Below, one piece after another: positions 26,201 to 39,917 of a DNA stretch of 60,000 nucleotides. The stretch's first letter is position 1. Each line of letters starts with the position of its first letter. The notes beneath the pieces were generated by a model. The model ran no database searches. It was not told the DNA's origin and was given only the letters and a program-made list of their open reading frames with translations. A program made the translations under genes and the position numbers. The stretch lies in contig NC_049980.1 of assembly GCF_000003815.2 (NCBI RefSeq), positions 24,363,808-24,423,807 of the forward strand. The letters run 5' to 3'. Origin of the DNA: Branchiostoma floridae. Lineage: Eukaryota; Chordata; Leptocardii; Amphioxiformes; Branchiostomatidae.

Positions 26201-29200
26201 TATGGAGGAACAGACAGCTTTAAAACAATGAAACTGAATAGATGTAGCAATTAACAGGGTCCCAAATACATGTTTATTACGTTATCATATGTTGGCTAAA
26301 ATTTGGTTTCTCATAAATTATTTGTCTAGAATTTATTTGATAAGAGATAGTCATGGCGTGTTTGTTGATACTCCTGTCTTTATTGAGTAAACATACATGT
26401 GTGATAAGAAACCTTCATGTGCAGAAGTGAACATGAACAATGTTAGGTTGTATGAGACCAGTGTGTCACCGAACAAAACATCTTGTACCACGGTCATAAA
26501 TGGCCTGTTGTTGTTTCCACACAAATGACCAGTAAATTACAGGGTGATAAAGGCTGTAGCTTCGACTTGTTAATTATTTTGAGACAGTAGTGAGGACGGC
26601 TTGATGCAGAAAGGAGACCTCTGCAGACATCGCTCATGAGCGTAAACAACGTGAAGTTAAGCTTGTCATACATCCTGTAGGCAAGCAGAGGACGCAGTGT
26701 AGGAGCAGTGCAATTAAAGGGATCAGCACTAAACCATTCTTATGTCCTGCCCAGTAGGTGCTAGACTGCAGAGTGTTTGAGAAGATATGTAGATCTCATA
26801 TGTAGATGTTTACCAATCTGCAGTGACTTGCATCACATGTTCAACTATAACTATTACACCTGTAATGATGTACGTCGAGTCGGTTAATGTACCGACAAAG
26901 AGCGGGGGATGCCACAGGAGATTTGTAAAAACACATTAGGTTTGGCCCAATTCGCTAAGGCTACAGCAAGTAAATTTTATGGATGACATCATCGATCAGC
27001 GCGCTCATTACTTTTCACCTGATTTCAGGAAAAAAAAACAGGAATTTTTTTCTCTTCGGGGATGATCAGGTAGACCAAAATAGGTAAACATGTTGTGTTG
27101 TAGCCTGATAATCATACTTGTAGAAGTGACACTAGGAGATAGCCATGACTATAGTTGCAGAACTGAAACTTGTTGGATATTAGAAGTTGTAAAAGTGCCA
27201 CCAATATCGAAGCCATGACTGGCAAGTGATACCAGTATACCGCACTAGTATCACTTTTACTACACTAGTTCACTTCTTTAGGTTTGATACAGGAATGAAT
27301 ACCTTGTTAGTTGTGATGCCACGTTTTGTCTTCAAATCTTGTTACGGCGTTTATGGTGTTTATTTTGAAAATTTAGCCATCTTGTTTTTTTTACCCATCT
27401 TGTTTTTTTTCGCCCTATCTCATTATTTTCGCACTCTGCATAAAGGATGCCATCCATAAAATTTACTTGCTGTGGCCTAAGGTGGATATACCCAAACAAC
27501 TGTTGCTCCAACTCAAGCCTTGAATGATGGACGACCGTTCCCGTAATTGTGGTAGGGCCTGCCTTGAGCGATTTGAGTGTGGAAGCTGAAAGTTCTTTCC
27601 ACAGTATTGATTTATGTAAATGTGACCATGTAAGGAATAGTGTATCCTTTTGTCATATAAAGGCCTGAACCGTCGCCCGTGCTGCGGAAACCATTAAAAG
27701 TTTACAGCGAGGGAAGTGCGAAACCCATAAACGTATCAGTTAGCAATATTCCAGAGACGGCGCTGTCAGGGATATTTCTCATGTTCCACACGATTTCAGA
27801 TTACATATAACGGTAGTCATTTTCACTGAGACCTTTCGACGTATTTTCTCTTGAGTTTCAACGTCGCTGTTGTGTGATACCCCTCACAAATCAGTTCCAC
27901 GTGGACCTCCGGCCATCGCAGAGCCTGCGGCGTCACTAGACAGGATTATGTAGATGCCATTACGTTGCTTACTCATGTGGAAGTGGCGGAGCCTTGTAAA
28001 CACGAGTTGGCGATCGGGGAGTCCTCAAATCTGGCGTGATATGGCCATCCTGGCGGGGGCAGTGGGCCAGGCGCATATTGGCCAGGCAGGCATTAAAACG
28101 GAAGCGCTCTCTATTCCCCCGGGTGTAGTGGTAAATGACAAATGGGGAAAGAAAACGGCCTCAGATGGATCGATTGTGAATTTTCTATCCGCATTCTCTA
28201 TTCTAGTACACTGAAATTGTTGTTTACTATTGCATCAAAAAAGTTGCCCCCCAAAAAGTTGGCAAAACACGCTGATTCAGATGACTGCATATGTTAGCAG
28301 AAACAGTCCGATGTTCTGTAATTTCTAGAGGCTGAATTTCTTCACCTTGATTTATTTCTGTACGAGTAAGGTCAAGCCTCCAGTGTCTTCTATCGGACTG
28401 TACGGTCCGAAAATGGCCGCCGGTTAGAGACGATCTTTGACCTTTACGTGACGGACCGACTCATATTGTACCTGCCAGAGTTGTGCAAGCAGGGTGCTAT
28501 CTGCCTCGGCCTTGCAGCCAACCTGACCCGGGCTCGCCTCCGGTAATGGGGTCCATTAAACTTGCCTTGCTCGGACGTCAGGGAGATGCAGTCTAAACGA
28601 GTGGCATCGCAAGCTTTTCCAGGACATTGACAACACAATAAAACAAAGGCGTGGAAACTTGTTCTTGTGTGTGCTATGCGAATGTCCTAAACAGCTTAAT
28701 ACATCAAACCGCTGCAACAGTAATCTTCTTGGTCCCCCCAGCCCCACCCCCTTAGATACGACAGAAGGGAGGCACGGCCAGGCAAAGCCGGGATTTACAA
28801 GCCCATGTTTATCAATGTTCTTTGTAATCCATCGAAACGATACAAATGTGGCGTCGCGGCGGTGGTTACTGTTTGGTGCACTCTGCTGGAGAGCTCGGCC
28901 TGGGAACTGTACCTTCCTCATCAATCTTAACGGTCCTCACGGAGGCTGCAAAATGTCCATGATGGATGTATCTGACGACATGTTGTACGTCTTCAGACTT
29001 ACCTTAGACAAAACAAATATCGTCTCGGAGATTTCGTGTGACTTCGAATTCTTGATAAGAGATCATGGGGACTCGGGTGTGGGGACGAGGTCCATATATA
29101 GAAATGCCCAGCGTATATGTTGCTAGCATGCCGTTAAGGTTGGGCAAGATACTTCATCACGGAAACCGTTCACAAAGTCATGGTTAATGTTTTTTAGTGT

Positions 29201-30510
29201 GGTCACATTGGCCACGAAACTACTAGCATTCTTTTACCAGCAGAATGATATAATACATAACAGCGTCGGAGGTAGTCGAGATTTTTGGATCGGAATAGGG
29301 GATTTTGAAAAACTAATGAAAATTGTATTTTCTCCATGGAAAAAGTCGTTGCAGGCACTTTGTCATTTTGTAAAGAGTAATTGTGTTGCGTATTGGAAAG
29401 AGGAATAGTTGGAGTTTAGGCGGGTCGGCCCCATGGATGTCGCAAGCAATGATTGAGGCTGCTGATTCCCTCAGATGACGTAGTAAATGGCTGCCGCAAC
29501 TGCCGGTCGTGCAATTTTCGCTCCATCAACCAAGCTTGTAATCGTTATGGGCATTCAGGACTGGTGGCATATGTTACTTCATTTGCAGGCAATTTAGCTG
29601 CCCCTGTGGTTATGCAACTCTTTTTCTGCCGGATTGATAAACGTCCTCTGATATTGACGCAATATTCACCCAGCAAAATCGTCACTTCAAAACACCGTCA
29701 GTATCACTTTGGCGGCAGTTGGCATCCTCTATGACTGATTGAAATTACTTCATTCCCAAAGCACCCATCAACACGTCCGATTCTACCTGTATTATGTATA
29801 GCGAATCCCTCTGAACGGCAGCTTCTGAGATTTCACCGACGTTAAGTTAACGGAAAACCATCAAACACATGACAAAGCCTTTACCTCCCACTATTGGCAA
29901 AACCTATATTTATCGGGTTATAGTTGTGAGACAGACATTAACCCTACAGCAGACTGCCAGGAACCATGTCAGCCACTCTTAAACAGAAGAAAGACGAAGG
30001 TTGAACCCTAGCAAGACGTTCTATCCTTTTGAGCATATTTCATCAAGTAACTCTTTAACCTGTTACATCTGGTTGCATTTATGGCATCAACGAACTAAAC
30101 ACCTTTTTCATTTACATTCATGAGCTGGTAGCGGAAGATAAAGCGCGCCTGGGGGAGTTGAGCTGGGGCATCTATTACAGTTTAATGTGACGGTAATGTA
30201 GTCTACAGTTCAACAAAACGGTATTTCCACCTGGTGAGTTTGGAACAAAACTTAGTTCTTAAACTGTTGAAGATTGACGAATAATGTGTAGTGTTTTCTT
30301 GGGTTGATTCCAGTGATGATCATGTTGCCTAATAACTGCAAATACATTTCGTATTATATGCAACGGGAAGCAGGTCTGACAATAGTATGTTTAGTCATGT
30401 ATCAGGAGTTATGTTTGTGTCTGCACCGGACAGGAGTCAGACATGGACTGTTCAGAGCCATACCCATATCATTGTAATACTATGATTATTACTCTTTCTT
30501 GTACGTGTAT
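14291..30510. other. Long stretch without a recognised gene
   Basis: No spliced gene, RNA gene or protein-coding transposon was recognised. A short CA microsatellite lies at about 21138-21164. Isolated exon-like blocks (15034-15099 and 20315-20346) have acceptors and donors but no family resemblance, and their phases do not connect. GC-richer patches near 24000-24230 and 28380-28560 contain no convincing exon. Confidence 0.5.
22487..22695. promoter_or_regulatory. Possible enhancer: cluster of TAATC and RUNX-like words
   Basis: Four TAATC cores lie on the same strand (near 22493, 22576, 22643 and 22673). The last reads TAATCC, the preferred word of Otx/Pitx-type homeodomains. They are followed by TGTGGTTATGTGGT, which contains two RUNX-type words. 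The call rests on motif density alone. Confidence 0.15.
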
Positions 30511-31322
30511 AAAAGGCTCATTTCATATTCATTCAAATGTTATATATTTGGAAACTCTCGGACAGCCCTATTTGCATACACTGTGGAATTGAGCAAGAAG
30601 ATACACTGCATTTATTTTGGGAATGTCCAAGAGTTTCCCAATTTTGGAGGGATGTTAAGAAATGGCACGAACGAGTATCGTGTGAACCATTACACATAGA
30701 TTTAGCAAGTGTAATTTTGGGTGATCTAACAGTAAATTCCCCTAGGCTGAACAATACACTAATATTAATGGCAAAATTTTTTATCTACAAACAGCAAGAA
30801 AAACACCTATCATTAAACCATTTTATCTCATATATTAAGACTTCTTACAAATTGGAATTTATAATAGCTTCCAGAAAGAACAAATTGGCAGTTCACTACA
30901 GTAAATGGGGAGAAATACTTCACATCATTTCTTAAACCCCTCTATTTTCTTTTTGTCTTTTGTTACTCTTGTGGTTTTGCATTATTCGATTATTTTCACT
31001 AATATTTAAAGCGAAGTGTTGTATTGATGGTTTCTTATGTGTCTGTACTTTATTTGAGATTATTCTTGTATACAAATTTACCATTAATTTACACTGATGT
31101 TACTTTTCTTATGTAAACGATACTACCTTATACTGCTGTATTAGTTTATTTGGTTGGTATTATTTTCTTCCCGCTGTAGTATTGTTATCTATTTTTGGAT
31201 CCGTGGTTTATGTTTATGTTTTGTCTCAGTTATTGTCTCCATCTCTATTGTCATTATGTATTCTTCTGTTATTTCTGTTTGTTTAAAATACAATAAATAT
31301 TTTTAAAAAAGGCTAATTTCAT
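30511..31322 (+). mobile_element. 5'-truncated non-LTR retrotransposon (L1/Tx1-like) with target-site duplication
   Basis: The inserted body is about 30527-31306 and carries the end of an ORF2, a T-rich 3'UTR, AATAAA (31292-31297) and a short A-run. It is flanked by AAAAGGCTCATTTCAT (30511-30526) and AAAAGGCTAATTTCAT (31307-31322). These form a 16-bp target-site duplication with one mismatch, starting in A residues as expected for target-primed reverse transcription. The endonuclease and reverse-transcriptase domains are absent, so the copy is dead on arrival. The L1/Tx1 placement rests on the C-terminal domain only. Confidence 0.88.
30537..30935 (+). pseudogene. LINE ORF2 C-terminal fragment (zf-RVT-type zinc-binding region)
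   Basis: The open frame of 132 codons carries the retroelement signature C-x2-C...H-x4-C, seen as PICIHCGIEQEDTLHLFWEC. It continues with SQFWRDVKKW and the later NNTLILMAKFFIYK. Such motifs end the reverse-transcriptase polyprotein of L1/Tx1-type LINEs. In-frame codons reach the truncation point upstream of the ATG, so the ATG is just an internal codon. There is no frameshift within the fragment, suggesting a fairly young insertion. It is not a host gene. Confidence 0.85.
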
Positions 31323-33856
31323 CCTTTCTGCGGGTTTTGTCTACCTTTGACAAATAACTCCACGCTTTGCCTATAGGCCATCCATCAAAATGCAAAATAC
31401 TACCTTCACATCCTCTCTTCTCTATCTCTATCTTCATTATCATCATCATTTTTCATCCGTTTCCGGTGAAGTAGAGATAAAGGTCTCCCAGTACGTTTTG
31501 TCCTTCACAGTGTTCCTCAGAGAGGTCCCGGCGAGACCATATCAGAATAAGTGCACGTGAGGTCGGCTGAGGTCGAAACTAAAGAAATGCTGAACTTGAC
31601 GTGTCTTCAATCAATAGACTCCTCATAAATGTGATTATACTGATGCAGGCACTGGAAAATTCATGCCCATATCACCAATAAATAGATTTCTATCCCTGAA
31701 TCAAATGTGCTTCACTCTAATGGGCACTCTGTTGAGCTCACTAACGGTAGTAATATCGTGGTCGTTTTTCTGCTTAAGATTAAATGCCATAGGTAAATGT
31801 TCCCCCCTCTCCCTTGCCATCACACCAGAATATGGTATGGTGAGAAAGTCCACCTACCTACTGCACACCTTACGTAGCCTCTGCGGACCGTCGGTTCTTG
31901 ATAAATCTCCGGTAGGTGGCACGGTAGAAGGGCTTCAAATGGACTAATTTACTGCCATCATGTCGTAGTGGGGTCACGTAGCCATGTCATTGTCCACAAT
32001 AATTAACCAGGCAGCTAACAAAAAGAAGATGTCACCCCTATTTAAATTGGTTGGTTAGTTGTGCAACAGATCATGGCCACTAGCGTTGTGAAGAAGATAC
32101 AGTATCAGAGAAGCCGATCCACCCGTTATAAAGGTAAATACAGCAGAGAAGCGACCTGCATCATCTTCTGTATGTAGATATATGCTTTTTCATATCTGAT
32201 TTTATGATACAATCTAAATCTATTTCTTTTTGTAGCTATCATTCACACTTTGTCTTTAAAGGATTTTAATTAATTGTAAAAACTCCAGTTAAAATCCGTC
32301 CCCAGACTTTGAACCCGGTCATGACCAAGATTTTCAGTCTTTCGAATCTGGATTTACCCAGGCAAGGGATTGATCCATATTTAATCCGGATCCGGGCTGA
32401 CCCACTTCTGAGCCGGATTCGGACCATGCATACCTGTTTCCCCAACCTGGTATCAAGGCCATGTCCAGGTGAACCAAGATTCATGAAGCCTGGTATTAAA
32501 TAAATCCACAGATCTGTTTACATGTTCTCGTATCAGATGTCTGCTTTTAGTGTCATCCATCCGATCCGCCCGTTGACTATCATTATAGAATGATACATGA
32601 TGAATATACATGTAATGTACAATAGATAGATAGATATCAGTTTCTTCACCTGGAGATTGAACTCTCCTTGCCTTGACATTTGGAACGTTTGGTGATGTAC
32701 GGACGGGCTGTTTGCACGGTTTGGACGCATCACTCAGGTCCTCTATCACGTCCGATCTCGTAGGACAGTCGGAAACTTTCCAAAGTCGTACGTTATGTTG
32801 TAGTTAGCTGTATAGAGTAATGGATAGCTCTACACTCCGGATACGGTATATATGTGCGATAAAATCTAACGCATAATGCTTAGCGTACATTATGCTTTGT
32901 ACGAATACGGCCAGCTTTTCTAAATATGGAGCAGTCTTCAACAGCACCTTGTCGCGGCCAGTACTCGCAGAACTTTGTATATAACTAGTGGTCCCATATC
33001 AGTGTAACATTAATCCCTGTCTCCCGCTATTCACAGCCAGCAATAGGACATTGTGGTGAATTGAGATGCACAGCAAGTTAGTAACGCTAGTAGCCTTTGG
33101 TTGTAAATTAAAGGGAAAGTTTTCACAGGAAAAATTCTGTGACTTGCACTGAAAGCCCTGGTGACAGCTATCAAGCACTAGTTCCAGCAGTGCACTGAGA
33201 GACGACAGGTGTTATGTTGGTTACAAACACTGACGGAAGAGGGATTTGCAAGTTTTCATTAGCCTCAACAATTTATCAAAACACAATCAAAATGTTGCCA
33301 GGGAAATGACGAGAAAAGAATAATTGGACTGTCCAGACAAGAACAATGGCGCTCGCCGCTTTGGCACGTGTTCAATATCCACATGATTCTCTATCAAATG
33401 TTCTAGAGTTGAAATAGTGACCGACGTTAATTGGAGATTTCCTCTCCTTTTCTAAAACTGCACAGTTACACCCAATAAACGTCTAGTTCTGGTGACTGAC
33501 GGACCCATCTAGTAGAGATAGAGTTGCACGTTATTGCCACAGTAAGTGTTATTGCCACAGGAAGATCACGCTGCAATCAGGGGCAGTGCAGACAGCTTTG
33601 GCGCAGCCAAGTGTGAAAGGAGAAGCTTGTTGCCAGTAATGAATATTTCAGGTTGGGTAGGCGGGAACAGCTCAGTTAGCTGGAAATATTGGGTGACAAG
33701 TCGTGATCAGAATTGTGCTGGCGTAGAGTTCGACTCCGTGGATCGGGTGAGGCAGATATATATTGTTGCTACACCTATATATTGTAATCTATAACTGCTC
33801 ATGGTGTTGTCATGGTGCACGTTTATGTTTCCCAAGGAGCACAGAGCACAACACGA

Positions 33857-33934
<78 letters not shown>

Positions 33935-33952
33935 CACACACACACACACACA

Positions 33953-34000
<48 letters not shown>

Positions 34001-34016
34001 CCAGCCAGCCAGCCAG
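33857..34016. repeat. Compound (CA)n and (CCAG)n microsatellite
   Basis: About 140 bp of CA, interrupted near 33931 and 33951, ending in four AGCC/CCAG units. All His/Thr or Cys/Val open frames here are artefacts. Confidence 0.97.
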
Positions 34017-36750
34017 AGAGAAAACCAAAGGGATGCTACGATCACCAGTTACTATTAAACTTAGTTATAACAAAATCTGGCCTATCAGTCTTGTTCCAAA
34101 TCTGGCTCGTTTTTATATTTCATAATCTAAAATTATCACATACTTTGAATGAGCCATATTGCAGTCTGTACATTTTCCAATCGATGTAATTTACCGGATT
34201 ACTAAAGCCAATACATATGCGGTCCAGCAGCCAGCAAATTTCGCCTTGCAATATTGCGGAGTTCACGGTGTAGCTATATTTTATTCAACACCTTCGTAAT
34301 GTGTGGTGGCACCGTGCATAAAGATGGGAATTATAAGTAGTAAATCCAATTTGATGGTGTCTGTGCCGGCACAGAGCCGAGTTTGCAATCACATTACGGC
34401 GCTGGGTGCGGATGTGAACGGTGAGGGGACACCAACGCTGTTGACCGTAGAGTGGATTAATTAGGGGTTACCCAAACAGCCCGTGGCCGCTGTGCCAGTC
34501 AGACTTACTCGTGGTATAATTCACATTCTAGTTTGATAGCCATTCTGTGGTGCAGGCTTTGTGGCTGTTAATGGGATCACCTCCGGGTGAAGCTCACATC
34601 ATCGCTCATAACAATGTTCGTCATTCGCAAGTTGCCTTAACCACTGAAAGTCAATACATTGGTGACTTTCAAAACGTAGAATGTAAAGCAAATTAACTTT
34701 TACTGTCAAAATTTAGTACCAGTGGCACCAACTCAGTTGAAATCATCGCAATGACTTAAGATATTCATACTAACTATGATAGCTGTAATGTGAAGCATGA
34801 CGTCAGGAAAGTAATATGTCCTCACATGAAGAAATATGCAACGGAGCGATACTATAAGTCCTTCGTAGTCAGGAAATGAAGTACAGCTTTAATCTTTCGT
34901 CATATACGGCAATTTCCGCATCGGCAAGTCCCGTCTTTTATCTTACTTAGTCAATTTGATCGCGCTGAATTATTCAAAGCTCTTTTCAATAGACAACTTT
35001 GCTGATTTTTTTTGACAGCATGCGTTTTCAAAACGATATCTGCGGTGGTAAATCTGTGGCATCTGCAGACATGATTAAGTTGACGTCTGAGTAGATGTTG
35101 TTTGTATATTTTATTGCAATGTGAATCTGCGGTGCTATGGGCGTGGAGGCAAATTGGGGGAAGTAATTCCTCTAATGAGGCTAATTGTTTAACAACAGCT
35201 GCATGTTCAGTACCATGGAAATGCACCATGTCGCATTAAAGTGTCACATTAGGAAACCATTAGGGCTTTGCGACTTAAAGCTGCGGCAAATTGATGTCAC
35301 TGTTTGACGCAAAAGGATTCAAAGTGTTGGAATTACACTTTTAGGTAAAATGGAAGAGGCGTTGTGAAGACAAAGTTGTACAGAACGAAATCCGTGCAGC
35401 AGTGATTTGACAGACTACGTGATATAGCGGTGTTGTTAATCCTAAGGAGGCTCATAATTTCCCGTGTTGACATTTTTGTAGGGAAATCGATTTCCGTTGC
35501 CACTAATTTTAGTCATCAATTTGAAGCTGCACTCTCACTTTATCATACGGAGTGGGAATAAGATTGTCTAACGACCTTTTAGATCAGGAACGATGTAGGA
35601 CTGGGGAGTGAACTTGATGTTACACGGGAATGTGCCTTGATCTGAAATGCTCTCACTGCTTATCTGGTGTATAAGACTTAACAGCGACATGGGAAGTATA
35701 TTCTGATGAATAGGTTTAAGTGTAGAATACCTGTGCAGCACAAATCACCCTGCATTATCACCATTGCGGAGAGACTACGCCATGTGGGGTCCCACCTCAG
35801 CGCGCCTTTCGTGCTTACCGGCGTGACTTGAACCGTAAGCAATCAATTACTGCTTCTTCAGTGGAAACAAAACACCGAGGATTATGTTCCATGGAAGTCT
35901 CAAGACGAAGGTAATCACGTCTTGTCGTGTGGTCGATCGCAATCATCTAATTAGCGGCCTTGATGCACGCCTTGAGGTATCATGAGCACGCTTCCAACCA
36001 TTTCTGAAAAACTGTACAGGCGACGCACGTGGCAAAGGTCAGTAGAGTAAGGCACACAACAAATCCATCAGGAAAGATCTGGAGAGGGTTGACGTCATCG
36101 CGTCACGCAAGTACTCTGCTGAATGGGATAGAAGTAAGCTTTTCTGGGTTGGCTTATTATTCTTATACACTGCTTCAATGATTTTGGCAAAGCCAGCCAC
36201 ATGATGACGACCTTCAGTTTTCTAGTTCAGTCCATCTTCTTTTGTGTAGTGACTCCAGTTATTGCTCAGGTCCCTATCGGGCATGACATAGCGAAATTTT
36301 ATCAAGTCTAAAGTCCTCCTCGATTACCTTCTTGAGTGTCGGTGAAGGACGACCTCGGTTACGACTCTCATCCGGTTTCAAAAAAACCCCCATGCCATCC
36401 ATTTCCATTGGGCGCATAACATCACCTGCTAGTGACATCAGGTTATGTTATGAACTTATGTGCCACAATGACGACATGATGTTGAAAACAAACAAACAAT
36501 TGACCTCTCTCATATACATATAAAGTTATTCCTGCGGACTTACAATTACAACAGGAACAACTTGTTAAAGAATGGAAAGGTGGAAAAGAAGGAACGTTAG
36601 TGTGTCAGCCGGTGTAGTCCCTTTCCATGTTGTCACACACCTGATAGGAAGCAACTTTTCTGTGGCCTTTATGCGATGGAATCGCCCTGATATGTAGGCG
36701 GGATTTTTTGTCACCTTCTCCAAGAAGGTTATGATCTGGTAGAGTAAATA

Positions 36751-36812
36751 TATATGTATGTTGGTATGTATTTATGTATGTATTTTGGTATGTATGTAAT
36801 TATGTATGTAGC
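36751..36812. repeat. (TATG)n microsatellite, imperfect
   Basis: Interspersed TATG/TATT units over about 60 bp. Confidence 0.9.
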
Positions 36813-37739
36813 CTAGCAGTATAAATCAAAAAGCTAAATTCAAAAATGGTTTGTCATGAAATTTTGTATGTTGTATGTCATATCCTATCGAGGAAATTTT
36901 TGCAGCAAAACGTTCATTTTTACTATTTCGTGTTTTGGACAAGCTGTGGTTACGAGCTTTAAGTCGAAGTTCTCGGGAATAAGGGACCTCTAACAGATTT
37001 CTTTGGAACTGCAGAAGCGTTCTAGTTACAGATTTTGAAACATGATAATTAGAGAAAGATGAATAAATGCTCATACTTTTTTTACCTACAGGTAACATTG
37101 ATTAAGTATATCGTAATGACATTTTGATAATGTGATTATGCACATTAGGGCTATATTTTCATAGTCAATTAGGACCATTTCGTTGTGCTAAATGGCAGGA
37201 ACTCCGATCTCATTATACCTGTAACCTATCTGCATGTTGGGTAGTCTGTTTAAGATGTTCCAACATTTACAAACTACCCATGACCATTAGTATATAAGAT
37301 ATAGGCTACCCTTCGATTTCTTCACAAAGCCACTTAAAAGAACTCTTATACATGTAATTGCAAGTAGAAGCACGCCCGTACTCTCTGAACCTTCGGTTCC
37401 TTCAATTTATGACCTTGCCTTGGCGCAGTCCCAGGCTATACATATCTTAGTAAGTAATAGCACCGGAAAAGTCCATTGATTAAGTGTAACAACTTCTTGA
37501 TGGCCATCTCCATTAAGTCTACGTAAATCAGAAGTGGACTCCTCGGGTATCGAGTTGTTGCTATTGGCGTTAGGAGACCGTGCGTGAATTATCGAGCTTC
37601 CCCTGGAGAACTGCAGACGGGAGTTTCTGCATATCAGGACACGCCATTATTTCTTGGGAGTCCTTAACATTGGCTGAGTCATTGTCTGATATCTTCGTTC
37701 AGACCCCTGTAGTCCCCAGGGGCACACAGGGCAGGGCAG

Positions 37740-37983
37740 TATGTTTTCTCGCTGTTTTTTTAATAGGGTATGTTTGTATAAGAAGGGGATTGCTAATATT
37801 GCCCCTTTAACGTGCTATAGGCACCTCCCGGAACATTGCACGCCCTTTGAAAAGATTCCGAAAGTCGGGTGCAGCCCGAACCGAGGTACCCTTCCCAGGA
37901 TTGAGCCGGAGTCTCCCAGTCACCAACAAATTTAAAAGCAGGAGCTCAAGTGTTGGGCCGCTACCAGTTGAGCTACAGGGACA
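37740..37983 (-). repeat. tRNA-derived SINE, copy 3 (best preserved)
   Basis: On the minus strand the element begins GTCCCTGTAGCTCAACTGG, with a near-consensus RNA polymerase III box A (TAGCTCAACTGG, complement of 37964-37975). Box B is GGCTCAATCC (complement of 37898-37907). The body shares the words at 1568-1746 and 2440-2640, including AGGCACCTCC and the GGGTGCAG motif. The box spacing is near that of a tRNA-derived promoter. The body's far end is approximate. Confidence 0.75.
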
Positions 37984-39762
37984 TACCAACTTACATCTGA
38001 ACCATTTACTAGAGAAAATGTCATGTGAAAACGGCAGGAGTAATGATCAAGTGAAATATGACGAAGATGCCCCAAGGTCATCCCTGGAAGTACTTGCCAG
38101 TGCTCTCTAAGTGATCTTTGACAGCGATTCATCAGAGATACTTGCAAATCAGGTACAGATCTCCACAAGGCATCGTGCAATGTATGCGTTTCAAAATTGA
38201 TTCGACCCGTTTCGATAAAATGAATCATGCACGGCAATCTACGCGCTTGTTTCTCCAAACTTGGCCATTGACCGTAGATTAAAGCGATGTACACCGGAAC
38301 CTCCATCAGTATAACCTTGTAATACACGGACTTCTCCTGTAACCATCTCCCCTACCATAACTCATACAGGATTATCTTGTCCCGGAGAGAGTACGCCTTT
38401 TGATATCATCGCTGCACTTCGCTGCCTGTCAGATTGATACGTCAATCTCCTCACGCTTGACCTCTTTGACCCCACCATGTATCTTTGGGGTGACCTTTAG
38501 GTTGTCAGGATCAGCACATATTTTTCTTGATGCCTACAATTGTACAGGATTAGACATGATGATGTTCTTGTGGATTGGATATGTTGTTCCATTTACTGCG
38601 CTGTAACCAGTGCCTTCCCTAATGGCATGGTTGGAGTTGCTTTATTGCTGTGGTTAAGTAAAGGGGGAGAAATGAGTGCACATCTAAACATGATACGCAG
38701 GGCAATCAAAGCATTTTCTTCCAGTTTCAAGTTGGTCCTTAGGTATTAGATAATGACATAGTCGGATATCTCTTTCAGGTAGTTTACATTACCCATATCT
38801 TGTTTAACGTTACCTGAATTAGGGTTGAAGTCAAGCCTCTAATGGAGAGAATTTCTAAACGACCATGAACATAGAGGACGTGACGGATGATTGCTCCTGC
38901 CAGAAAAGAACAGTTGTAAGCAGCAGTTATAATGATGCAACCAAGGTCACATCGGTTTTCACTTCTCCACACTAATGATGTCGTACATACTTCCATGCAT
39001 AGAGGACATTCCGAGGATAATAAAAAGCAATTAAGGAAATTACTGTAGCGATTGATGAACCATTTTACGTTGGGGAGTATGGATTCTTCTTATCTTGCCT
39101 TTGGGTCGTTTGCTTTTGTATCTACATTAAGCCGTGTAATTCGCTTGTTTGTTGTGCCGGGATGCCTTTGAAGGTCATGAAAAACGACCCGTTACAATAA
39201 AGGACACAATAGACCGTATCGTCATTACAAGGTGTAGCATGCTGAACACAATTCCAATTATGTTTCTCATGTTTAGCAAATATATTCCAGGTCTTGTTGA
39301 GTATTGCAACTCGATCAGTACTGGCAGCCACCGTGCCTTATATATAGTTCCTGTGATTATTGAATTGATTACATCTAGGGTGACGTAAATGCATCCAGCA
39401 TTATCATGCCAACTTGACTTTGGTGCAATCAAACTTTGCTGACCGGCATACACTATTTGAAGATATCCACAATGAAGCTAGACGTAAGGTGACTGAACAA
39501 ACTTAACTCCTTTGCGTCTTGATGAAAAATTTTGTTTCATATCACACTTACTCACAGAAGGGAAATGAAGTAGCACCATTTTGGTGGTGAGCTTTGGAAA
39601 AGTCTCACAAGATGTTGAGAAGTGCAGAGTATGTTATTTCTTCGCACCTTGTCTTTAAGAACGACACATGGCTGAACGTGGTTTCAGCACATGCAAGACA
39701 AGTAATCTGAAAGGCAGTATAATCATTATGAATGGTCATTGGATGTACTGCCAACTGAAAGT

Positions 39763-39917
39763 GACAGCACGGACTGAATGTGACAGTACGGACTGAACGT
39801 TACAGCACGGATTGAATGGGACAGCACGGACTGAATGGGACAGCACGTACTGAATGGGACAACACGGATTCGGATTGAATGGGACAGCACGGATTGAATG
39901 GGACAACACGGATGAAG
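39763..39917. repeat. 19-bp minisatellite, about eight units
   Basis: Units of the type GACAGCACGGACTGAATGG occur in tandem with point differences; one unit (39858-39882) carries a 6-bp internal duplication. The minus-strand frames rich in SHSVRAVPFNP are repeat artefacts. Confidence 0.95.

Noticed and set aside
28659-29126. 155-residue open frame
   Set aside because: It has a non-ATG start, no motif and no splice sites; overlapping frames on the opposite strand are similarly open.
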